Positions 1 to 5,799 of a stretch of 11,360 nucleotides of DNA are shown piece after piece (the stretch's first letter is position 1; each line of letters starts with the position of its first letter). The stretch is taken from NCBI GenBank assembly GCA_013812065.1, contig JACCUC010000327.1, positions 1 through 11,360 of the forward strand, in the 5' to 3' direction. The stretch comes from Thermoleophilaceae bacterium. GTDB taxonomy: Bacteria; Actinomycetota; Thermoleophilia; Solirubrobacterales; Thermoleophilaceae. Under the pieces are notes generated by a model. It did no database searches, had not been told where the DNA came from, and saw nothing but the letters and a program-made list of their open reading frames with translations. A program made the position numbers and the translations under genes.

Positions 1-122
1 ACGATGTCGAGCTTGGTGACCGCGGCAGAGTGCTCGGTCACCGGGAAGATCACGCGATCGGGGCTGGTCACGCGCAACTCGCGCCCGCCGGCGTCGAGGA
101 TCGTGGAGTCGGAGGTCGCCAT
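1..122 (-). CDS. ligD: LigD-type NHEJ polymerase/primase domain protein, N-terminal fragment
   Basis: The minus strand reads an open frame from an ATG at 120-122 to the window edge, giving the first 40 residues. After about 12 residues it contains the segment GRELRVTSPDRVIFP followed by TKLDI. This matches the opening of LigD polymerase (PolDom, archaeo-eukaryotic primase) domains, where a conserved S/T-N-x-D-K/R-V-L/I-F/Y-P block is followed about 5 to 8 residues later by T-K-x-D/E-L. Such proteins fill gaps and add nucleotides during Ku-dependent non-homologous end joining. Because the polymerase block begins at residue ~15, the gene is either a standalone polymerase or a LigD with its polymerase domain first; ligase or nuclease domains, and Ku, would lie outside the window. 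It is divergent from the radical SAM gene. The family call rests on a short stretch but the motif is distinctive. Confidence 0.72.
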   Translation of the reverse strand, partial: MATSDSTILDAGGRELRVTSPDRVIFPVTEHSAAVTKLDI

Positions 123-131
123 GCCCCCGGA

Positions 132-137
132 GTTCTA
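132..137 (-). promoter_or_regulatory. Candidate -10 element for the ligD-like gene
   Basis: On the minus strand the hexamer TAGAAC lies nine bases before the ATG at 122. It matches TATAAT at four of six positions and sits where a leaderless or near-leaderless transcript would need it. No convincing -35 element was seen. Confidence 0.3.
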
Positions 138-139
138 CG

Positions 140-161
140 CCACGCGCCGGCCCTGGCGTGG
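140..161. repeat. Inverted repeat in the divergent ligD/radical SAM promoter region
   Basis: CCACGC at 140-145 and GCGTGG at 156-161 are perfect inverted copies separated by ten bases. They lie between the two divergent candidate -10 elements (132-137 and 202-207), so a shared operator is possible. In DNA this GC-rich a 6-bp inverted repeat can easily be chance. Confidence 0.25.
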
Positions 162-201
162 CCGGCCCGCCGGCGAAGCCACTGCGCGGGTCGGGCACCG
201 G

Positions 202-207
202 TAGGCT
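202..207 (+). promoter_or_regulatory. Leaderless-type -10 element for the radical SAM gene
   Basis: TAGGCT fits the TANNNT actinobacterial -10 pattern. Seven bases separate it from the GTG at 215, so transcription would begin at or next to that start codon. There is no Shine-Dalgarno between them. This placement is the main reason for choosing GTG 215 over the in-frame ATG at 158, which lies upstream of the -10. Confidence 0.5.
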
Positions 208-214
208 CCTTCCC

Positions 215-1681
215 GTGGAGAGCCGAGCCCGTGACTCGAGCTCGCTCGCCCGGTTGCGGCGCGTCGGTCGCGAATGGCTGCGCGCGCTCGAGGTGGCGAC
301 GCGACCGGTCCCCCCCGATCTCGAGCGCGCGCTCGCTCGGCGCTGGGAGGAGCTGCCCAAGGCGGTCAGGACCCCGGCCCAGGCGATCGGGCGCCGGACG
401 GCCGGCTGCGAGGGGACCCACGGCGTGTTCCCGCGCTGCGACTTCGCCTGCACGCCCTGCTACCACGGGCGCGAGGCCAACCGCGTGCGCACCGACGGGG
501 CGCACACCGTCGCCGAGGTCGATCGCCAGATGGCCTACCTGCGCGACGCACGCGGTCCGGGCCAGAACGCTCAGCTGATCGGCGGCGAGGTCACCCTGCT
601 CGGCCCCGAGGACCACGCCGCGGCGCTGCTCGCCATGCAGCGGCACGGGCGCAAGCCGATGAGCATGTCGCACGGCGACTTCGACTACGACTACCTATGG
701 CGGCTCGCGGTCGGAGCGGACGGGCGCCCGCGCTTCGATCATCTCTCGTTCGCCGGCCACTTCGACTCGATGATGTTCGGTCGGCGCGGCGTGCGGCGAG
801 TACGGCGCGAGGCCGATCTCCACCCCTATCGCGCGCGCTTCTGTGAGCACTTCCGGCGGCTCGAGCGCGAGACCGGGATCACCCACTACCTCGCACACAA
901 CATGACGGTCACGCCGGCCAACCTAGATCAGGTCGCGGAGGTGGTGCGCGACTGTCGCGACATGGGCTTTCGCATGTTCTCGTTCCAGCCCGCGGCCTTC
1001 ATGGGGAATGCGAGCCGCTGGAAGCACGACTATCGCGAGGTGACGCCGGACGCCGTGTGGGCGGAGGTCGAGCGCGGAGCCGCCGCACGCCTGCCCTGCG
1101 ACGTGTTCCAGATCGGCGACTCGCGCTGCAACCGCACGGCCTACGGCGCCTACGTGGGCAACCGCTGGATTCCCTTCCTCGACGACCGCGTGCCGGCCGA
1201 CCTCGCCGCCCGCGACGCCTTCTTCGCGACGTTCGGAGGGATGGACTTCGACGCGTCCCCCGCTCTGCTGGCGGCACGCGTGGTCCGCGCCTTCGCGGCG
1301 CGGCCGGCCGGGCTGCACCATGGTGCCCGCTGGGGCCCGCGCTTCGTCCGGCGCGCCGGCGGACCCCGGGTGCTGCTTCGTGGCCGTCCGTCCCCGGTGA
1401 CCTACGTCGTCCACAACTTCATGGACGCTCGGGTCGTTCGACCGGCCTGGGAGCTGCTCCAGCGGGGAGAGCTCGCGGAGGAACCGCGCGTGCGCGAGGC
1501 GCAGGAGCGGCTCCAGGCCTGTAGCTACGCGATGGCCCACCCCGATTCCGACGCGCTCGTACCCGCGTGTGCTCAGCACAGCGTGCTCGACCCACTCGAG
1601 AACGACTCGCTCCAGAGGCTGCTGCCGCGTGAGGAGCGTGGGAGCGAGGTCAGCTCGGGCGAACGCGCAGCGGGGGACTAG
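215..1681 (+). CDS. Radical SAM enzyme of unknown substrate
   Basis: Read from GTG 215 the protein has 488 residues. The cluster motif RCDFACTPCYH holds C75, C79 and C82 in CX3CX2C spacing, the canonical radical SAM arrangement that binds a [4Fe-4S] cluster and SAM. IGGEVTLL at about 122-129 is the GGE-type SAM-contact motif. The N-terminal ~65 residues are Arg-rich with no recognised domain. Beyond the barrel is a long C-terminal region with HNFMD and two cysteines, C436 and C452, the latter in PACAQHSVLDPLEN; these could be ligands of an auxiliary cluster, although four cysteines would normally be needed and C65, or others at the barrel's end, would have to help. The gene is divergent from ligD and precedes a flavoprotein by 59 bases, suggesting an operon. 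An in-frame ATG at 158 would add 19 low-complexity residues. The superfamily is certain; I do not recognise the subfamily, and the substrate is unknown. Confidence 0.88.
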   Translation: MESRARDSSSLARLRRVGREWLRALEVATRPVPPDLERALARRWEELPKAVRTPAQAIGRRTAGCEGTHGVFPRCDFACTPCYHGREANRVRTDGAHTVAEVDRQMAYLRDARGPGQNAQLIGGEVTLLGPEDHAAALLAMQRHGRKPMSMSHGDFDYDYLWRLAVGADGRPRFDHLSFAGHFDSMMFGRRGVRRVRREADLHPYRARFCEHFRRLERETGITHYLAHNMTVTPANLDQVAEVVRDCRDMGFRMFSFQPAAFMGNASRWKHDYREVTPDAVWAEVERGAAARLPCDVFQIGDSRCNRTAYGAYVGNRWIPFLDDRVPADLAARDAFFATFGGMDFDASPALLAARVVRAFAARPAGLHHGARWGPRFVRRAGGPRVLLRGRPSPVTYVVHNFMDARVVRPAWELLQRGELAEEPRVREAQERLQACSYAMAHPDSDALVPACAQHSVLDPLENDSLQRLLPREERGSEVSSGERAAGD

Positions 1682-1740
1682 GCATCCGCTCGGCGCCCGC
1701 GCGCGAACCATCGACGCAAGCCCCCGACCGGACGCAGAGC

Positions 1741-2955
1741 ATGGAACGCAGCGAGCCGCGCATCGCCATCCTCGGTGCCGGGCCGATCGGCCTCGAGGCC
1801 GCGCTGGCCGCGGCCGACCGCGGCCTCCCGTTCACGGTCTACGAGGGGGACGCGGAGGTCGGCGGTCACGTGCGCCGTTGGGGTCACGTGCGCACGTTCA
1901 CCCCGTGGGACATGAACGTCTCCGACCGCGCGAGGCACGCGCTGGCGGCGTCGGACTTCGAAGCTCCGGGCGGCCCGGCGCTACCGACCGGGCACGAGCT
2001 CGTCGAGCGGCTGCTCGAGCCGATCGCCTCGCTCCCGGCGCTGGCCGGCCGGCTGCGGCTCGGAGCGCGCGTCGTCGCCGTCGGCCGCGAGGGCCTGCTC
2101 AAGCACGAGGAGATCGGCTCCGACGGACGCTCCCGGCGGCCGTTCCGCCTACTCGTCGCGGATCGCGACGGCGAGGAGCGGGTCGAGCACGCCGACGTCG
2201 TGATCGACTGCACCGGCACGTACGGGAACCCGAACCGCCTGGGGGACGGAGGCATATCCGCCGCCGGAGAGGCGGCCTTCGATGATCGCATCGTGCGCTC
2301 GCTGCCCGATGTCACGCGCGAGGCCCCCGAGTGGGCCGGCCGGACGATCCTGCTCACGGGCGCGGGGCACTCCGCCCAGACCGCGGCCCGCGAGCTCGCG
2401 GCCCTTGCGCGCGGCGCCGCGGGGACGCACGTCGTCTGGGCGGTGCGCAGTCCGGCACCGACGTGGGGCGCGGTCGCCGGCGACCCGCTCCCGGAGCGTG
2501 CGGCGCTCAACGTTTCCGCCCGCGAGCTTGCGACCGGTGCCTCCGGCGCGGTCGAATTGCGCCCCGGGGCCGTCACCGAGGCGCTCGCGGGTCGCGACGG
2601 GCGCATCGTCGCCACGCTGCGCAACGGCGACGCCGAGGAGGTCGAGGTCGACCGCGTCCTCGCGCTGAACGGCGGGGTCGGCGACGCGTCGCTCTACCGC
2701 CAGCTCCAGGTGCACGAGTGCTACGCGACCTGCGGCCCGATCAAGCTCGCCGCGGCGCTGCTCAGCGAGTCCGGCGGCGGTGACTGCCTGGCCCAGGCAG
2801 GTCACGGACCCGAGACGCTCGTCAACCCCGAGCCGGGGTTCTTCATCCTCGGCAGCAAGTCATACGGTCGCAACAGCCAGTTCCTCCTGCGCGTCGGCTG
2901 GGAGCAGGTCGACCAGGTCTTCTCGCTGATCGCGGGGGACTCCGCCGCGGGCTGA
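1741..2955 (+). CDS. FAD/NAD(P)-dependent oxidoreductase (flavin monooxygenase/thioredoxin-reductase-like fold)
   Basis: This 404-residue protein has two dinucleotide-binding folds. The first is RIAILGAGPIG at 7-17, ending with E35 for FAD ribose binding; the second is LLTGAGHSA at 204-212, expected to bind NAD(P)H. VVIDCTGTYGNPN between them resembles the ATG-type motif of flavoprotein monooxygenases. The C-terminal part, with NPEPGFFILGSKSYGR and a YATCGPIKLAAALL stretch, is typical of an actinobacterial family of uncharacterised FAD oxidoreductases, from memory of that family. C327 and C331 form a CX3C within this stretch, and whether they are redox active is unknown. The gene follows the radical SAM gene by 59 bases with no visible promoter, so co-transcription is likely. 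No good Shine-Dalgarno precedes the ATG. The protein ends 10 bases from the convergent disulfide reductase gene. It could be a monooxygenase, a reductase, or an electron donor to the radical SAM enzyme; the sequence does not decide. Confidence 0.85.
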   Translation: MERSEPRIAILGAGPIGLEAALAAADRGLPFTVYEGDAEVGGHVRRWGHVRTFTPWDMNVSDRARHALAASDFEAPGGPALPTGHELVERLLEPIASLPALAGRLRLGARVVAVGREGLLKHEEIGSDGRSRRPFRLLVADRDGEERVEHADVVIDCTGTYGNPNRLGDGGISAAGEAAFDDRIVRSLPDVTREAPEWAGRTILLTGAGHSAQTAARELAALARGAAGTHVVWAVRSPAPTWGAVAGDPLPERAALNVSARELATGASGAVELRPGAVTEALAGRDGRIVATLRNGDAEEVEVDRVLALNGGVGDASLYRQLQVHECYATCGPIKLAAALLSESGGGDCLAQAGHGPETLVNPEPGFFILGSKSYGRNSQFLLRVGWEQVDQVFSLIAGDSAAG

Positions 2956-2965
2956 GCGGCTTGGG

Positions 2966-4414
2966 CTAGCGCCCCCGCTCGAGCGCTCGCAGGAGGGCCA
3001 GCGCGGGACGGGTCACTCGACGGACGCGGTCGTTGAAGAACCGCGCGCGGAGGTGCTCGTCGGCCGCACGGGCGGGGCCCTCGGCGAAGGTCGGGTAAGC
3101 GTGCACGCTGCGCGAGACGTCCGCCAGCTTGCCACCCGACTCCAGCCGGGCGGCGAGCTCGGCGATCGCCTCACCGCCGGCGGGCGCGGCCACCGTGGCG
3201 CCGACCAGGCGCCCGCGCGGGCCGGCGATGAGCTTCGCGAAGCCGTGGGTCCGCCCGGCAGTGATCGCGCGGTCGAGCTGTTCGTAGGAGTAGCGCTCGA
3301 CGGTGACCCGGTCGCCGAAGCGCTCGCGTGCCTGGGCCTCGGTGAGGCCCACGCGCGCGACCTCGGGGTCGGTGAAGGTCACCCAGGGCACAGCGTCGGG
3401 GCGGAACCTCTGGCGCCCGTGGAAGAGCGCGTTGGCCACGACGAGGCGCCCGTGGTGGCCGGCGACGTGCGTGAAGGGCAGGGTGGCGGTGACGTCGCCC
3501 CCCGCGAAGATGCCGCGGGCGCTCGTGCGAAGTGTGTCGTCGACCTCCACGGCGCCGTGGAGGTCCGTCTCGACCCCTACGGTCTCGAGACCGAGGCCGG
3601 CGGTGACCGGCCGGCGCCCGGCGGCGACGAGGACGCGGTCGAAGGGCAGCCGCTGCTCGGCGCCTGCACGCCGGATCAGCAGGCTCGGCCCGTCGTCGCC
3701 CTTCTCCACCCGCACGGCCTCGGCCTCGAGTCGCAGCTCGACCCCCTCGTCCGCGAGACGGCCCGCCAGCAGGGCCTGGGCCTCGGGCTCCTCCTTGCCG
3801 AGCAGGCTCCGCGCCTGCTCGACGAGCGTGACGCGGGTGCCGAGCCGGGCGAAGGCCTGCCCGAGCTCGCAGCCGAGCGGCCCGCCGCCCAGGACCAGCA
3901 GTCGCTGCGGCTGCTGCCGGAGGTCCCAGACCGATTCGTTGGTGAGCGGCTCGGCCTCGCTCAGCCCGTCGATGGCGGGCACGACCGGCTCGGAGCCGGT
4001 GGCGATCAGCGCGGTGCGAAAGCGCAGCTCCTGTGTGTCGATCGCGATCCGACCGGGGCCCACGAAGCGCGCCGAGCCTCGCATCACGTGCACGCCCTCG
4101 CCGCGCAGGCGGTCGATCGAGTCGTGCGGCGCGATCCGCTCGCGGGCACCGTGCACGTGGGCCATGACGCGAGCGAAGTCGACGGCGGGCTCCGCCGGCT
4201 CGAGGCCGACCGAGTCGGCGGTCCGCATGCGGTGGGCGAGCTCCGCGGCGGCGAGCAGGCTCTTGCTCGGGATGCAGCCCGTCCACAGGCAGTCGCCACC
4301 CGTCTGGGCACGCCGCTCGCAGAGGACGACGCGCGCGCCGAGGCCGGCGGCCCCGAACGCCGCGACGAGGGCGGCCGTGCCGCCTCCGACGATCGCGAGG
4401 TCATAGCGTCGCAC
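2966..4414 (-). CDS. Mercuric-reductase-like FAD disulfide oxidoreductase
   Basis: This 482-residue class I pyridine nucleotide-disulfide oxidoreductase starts at GTG 4414. FAD-binding IVGGGTAA is at 8-15, and the redox disulfide is C42/C47 in GGDCLWTGCIPSK. The NAD(P)-binding fold is LVLGGGPLG at 173-181, the second FAD contact IFAGGDV at 302-308, and a dimerisation domain follows. In lipoamide dehydrogenase and glutathione reductase the residue before P-T is the catalytic His; here the motif is HAYPTFAE, placing Y440 there with E445 kept. MerA also has Tyr at this site. However, the protein lacks both the N-terminal heavy-metal domain and the C-terminal vicinal cysteines of true MerA. It therefore belongs with the MerA-like reductases of unknown substrate. 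It lies 8 bases downstream of the TVP38 gene, an association I recall as recurrent (sometimes fused) in bacteria. Mercury resistance should not be assumed. Confidence 0.88.
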   Translation of the reverse strand: MRRYDLAIVGGGTAALVAAFGAAGLGARVVLCERRAQTGGDCLWTGCIPSKSLLAAAELAHRMRTADSVGLEPAEPAVDFARVMAHVHGARERIAPHDSIDRLRGEGVHVMRGSARFVGPGRIAIDTQELRFRTALIATGSEPVVPAIDGLSEAEPLTNESVWDLRQQPQRLLVLGGGPLGCELGQAFARLGTRVTLVEQARSLLGKEEPEAQALLAGRLADEGVELRLEAEAVRVEKGDDGPSLLIRRAGAEQRLPFDRVLVAAGRRPVTAGLGLETVGVETDLHGAVEVDDTLRTSARGIFAGGDVTATLPFTHVAGHHGRLVVANALFHGRQRFRPDAVPWVTFTDPEVARVGLTEAQARERFGDRVTVERYSYEQLDRAITAGRTHGFAKLIAGPRGRLVGATVAAPAGGEAIAELAARLESGGKLADVSRSVHAYPTFAEGPARAADEHLRARFFNDRVRRVTRPALALLRALERGR

Positions 4415-4422
4415 GGCTGTGC

Positions 4423-5127
4423 TCAGTCTTCCGGCGGCGCGCTCTGGCGAGCGTCAGCGCGGCGGCGACGGAGCCGGTCGACGAGTGGCCCGGCCACGGC
4501 GAGGGCGACCACGAGGCCGACCGCCGCGAGGAACGCGGGCGACAGCGGGTCGTCGAGCGAGCCGCCGAGGGCGGCGTAGGCGAACGCGCCCGGGACGATT
4601 CCGAGTGCCGTGCCGAGCACGTAGTCGCGCCGCCTCACGCCCGTCACCCCCGCGGCGTAGTTGAGCGCGTTGAACGGGACCAGCGGGATGAGCCGGAGGT
4701 AGAGCACGGCGAGAAAGCCACGCCGCTCGAGCCAGCGGTCGACCGCGTCGGTACGCCGCCCGGCGATCCGCTCCACCTGCTCCCGGCCGAGGCGGCGCCC
4801 GATCGCGAAGGCCGCGGTCGCGCCGAGGGTCGCGCCGACCACGGTGAGCAGGGTGGCGAGCACCGGCCCGAAGAGGGCGCCACCGGCTGCGGTGATGAGC
4901 GCGCCGGGGAAGAGGAGCACGGTGAGGACGGCGTACAGCGCCACGTAGACGAGCGGGCCGGCGATGCCGCCCTCCTCGACGACGCGGCCGACGGCGCGCG
5001 GGCCGGGCCCGCCGATGAGGATCACTCCGGCCGAGGCGGCGACGAGGACGGCGGCGAAGAGCGCGAGCCGCAGCTGTGGAAAGTCCGCCTTCGGGCCCTC
5101 GCCGTCCGGCTCTGATCGAAGCGCCAT
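4423..5127 (-). CDS. TVP38/TMEM64 family (SNARE-associated/DedA superfamily) membrane protein
   Basis: Read from ATG 5127 the protein has 234 residues. It shows a short polar N-terminus, a hydrophobic segment (LRLALFAAVLVAASAG), and then the core domain with the re-entrant motif FPGALITAAGGALFGP followed by a Gly/Ala-rich helix. The second signature is YLRLIPLVPFNALNYAAG, followed by two more hydrophobic helices and an Arg-rich cytoplasmic tail. These are the diagnostic elements of the PF09335 family of polytopic inner-membrane proteins, related to DedA lipid scramblases/transporters. Substrate is unknown. It is the first gene of a two-gene minus-strand unit with the MerA-like reductase, so membrane transport and a soluble reductase may cooperate. 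An in-frame GTG at 5145 would add six residues (RPCVE after the start); neither start has a clear Shine-Dalgarno, and ATG was preferred. Confidence 0.85.
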   Translation of the reverse strand: MALRSEPDGEGPKADFPQLRLALFAAVLVAASAGVILIGGPGPRAVGRVVEEGGIAGPLVYVALYAVLTVLLFPGALITAAGGALFGPVLATLLTVVGATLGATAAFAIGRRLGREQVERIAGRRTDAVDRWLERRGFLAVLYLRLIPLVPFNALNYAAGVTGVRRRDYVLGTALGIVPGAFAYAALGGSLDDPLSPAFLAAVGLVVALAVAGPLVDRLRRRRADARQSAPPED

Positions 5128-5340
5128 CTCGACACAGGGTCGCACTCGCCGTCGCGGGCCCGACGACGATCGCCTCCCTGGCGGAGATCGCTCTTCGCGC
5201 GAGCCTGCGGGGCCTTGATAGCTTCACGCGCTCGTGCCGTTCGAAGTCGCCCGAGCACACCCATCGATGAGCGAGATCGAACCAGCAGAGCGGATACCGG
5301 CCGGTCTCGACGGCCACCCGCCGCGACGGAGCGTGTGAGC
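5128..5340. other. Divergent intergenic region between TVP38 and rhodanese genes
   Basis: About 210 bases separate the two divergent starts and should hold both promoters. TAGCTT at 5219-5224 on the plus strand and, overlapping it, TATCAA on the minus strand (5215-5220) are the only TANNNT-like hexamers I could pick out; neither has a good -35. Open frames through this stretch translate to low-complexity Arg-rich sequence with no recognisable domain. Confidence 0.35.
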
Positions 5341-5700
5341 GTGGACGCCGGCCAAGCGGAGGTCGAGCCCGACTGCGTTGCCGAGCTTATGTCTAGCGGC
5401 GAGGCGCAGATCGTCGACGTGCGCAACGACGACGAGTACGACGCCGGCCACATCGGCGGGGCACGGCATGTCCGCTTCGATGAGCTCACCGCACGCGCCG
5501 GGGAGCTCGACCAGTCGCGCCCGGTCGTCTTCTACTGCCAGGCTGGAGGCCGCTCCGCGGCGGCCGCCCAGGCCTTCGCCGCCTCCGGTTGGGAGGCTCG
5601 GACCATGGCCGGAGGTCTCGTAGAGTGGGCCGAGCGCGGCCTCCCGCTCGAGCCCGAGGACGGCCGCGTGAAGCCGCCGAGCGGCCTGCCGGACGCCTAA
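5341..5700 (+). CDS. Single-domain rhodanese (sulfurtransferase)
   Basis: From GTG 5341 this encodes 119 residues, the usual length of a single-domain rhodanese. It has the DVRNDDEYDAGHIGGARHV block at about 26-44, which carries the conserved D-V-R, E-x-x-x-G-H-I and A motifs. The active-site loop follows as YCQAGGRS with C66 as the persulfide-forming cysteine, then GGLVEWAERGLPL near the C-terminus. Such enzymes pass sulfane sulfur from thiosulfate or persulfides to acceptors. The start was chosen because GGAG at 5328-5331 lies nine bases upstream; GTG 5335 is in frame but only three bases from that site. The open frame continues upstream to 5215 without recognisable domain content. It precedes the sulfite reductase and APS reductase on the same strand, consistent with a role in sulfur handling, though a terminator-like hairpin and a candidate promoter separate it from them. 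Confidence 0.88.
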   Translation: MDAGQAEVEPDCVAELMSSGEAQIVDVRNDDEYDAGHIGGARHVRFDELTARAGELDQSRPVVFYCQAGGRSAAAAQAFAASGWEARTMAGGLVEWAERGLPLEPEDGRVKPPSGLPDA

Positions 5701-5707
5701 CTCCTCG

Positions 5708-5724
5708 AAAGCCGACCGGCTTTT
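5708..5724 (+). terminator. Possible terminator after the rhodanese gene
   Basis: AAAGCC-GACC-GGCTTT forms a 6-bp stem with a four-base loop, starting eight bases after the rhodanese stop. The 3' arm runs into TTTT and then GCTAGTTTTGG, an imperfect T-rich tract. The stem is short, so termination may be only partial. Confidence 0.4.
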
Positions 5725-5726
5725 GC

Positions 5727-5732
5727 TAGTTT
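5727..5732 (+). promoter_or_regulatory. Candidate -10 element for the sir-cysH operon
   Basis: TAGTTT matches the TANNNT pattern in the only AT-rich stretch before sir. A start near 5739 would give a leader of about 60 bases. The -35 region (about 5704-5709) is poor. Confidence 0.35.
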
Positions 5733-5744
5733 TGGTTGCCTTCG

Positions 5745-5762
5745 GGCGCCTCCTGAGGCGCC
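5745..5762 (+). repeat. Palindromic hairpin in the sir leader
   Basis: GGCGCCTCCTGAGGCGCC is an 8-bp perfect inverted repeat around CT (7 bp with a practical loop of CCTG). It lies in the predicted 5' untranslated region, 20 bases before the AGGTAGGAG ribosome-binding site at 5782-5790. It could be an operator, for example for a sulfur-responsive repressor, or an mRNA structure. It is too short to be a known riboswitch. Confidence 0.5.
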
Positions 5763-5799
5763 GCAGCACGCTTTCGACGACAGGTAGGAGAACGGCGCG

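Noticed and set aside
158..214. ATG 158 as the start of the radical SAM gene
   Set aside because: The added 19 residues are low complexity, there is no ribosome-binding site, and the TAGGCT element at 202-207 would lie inside the coding region.
68..673. Minus-strand 201-codon open frame over the start of the radical SAM gene
   Set aside because: No family motif; it is antisense to the CX3CX2C region and overlaps the ligD fragment in another frame.
2953..2975. GGGCTAGCGCCC as a bidirectional terminator between the convergent genes
   Set aside because: Only a 4-bp stem without a T-tract on either side; too weak to call.
2966..4414. Calling the disulfide oxidoreductase merA
   Set aside because: It lacks the heavy-metal-associated domain and C-terminal cysteine pair, and no merR, merT or merP is nearby.
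3053..4579. A 508-codon plus-strand open frame opposite the MerA-like reductase
   Set aside because: It shows no domain, is Arg/Gly/Asp-rich low-complexity sequence, and mirrors the codon structure of the reductase, whose FAD, NAD and CXXXXC motifs are unmistakable.
5701..5799. Riboswitch upstream of sir
   Set aside because: The predicted leader is only about 60 bases with one simple hairpin and no recognisable SAM, cobalamin or other aptamer core.
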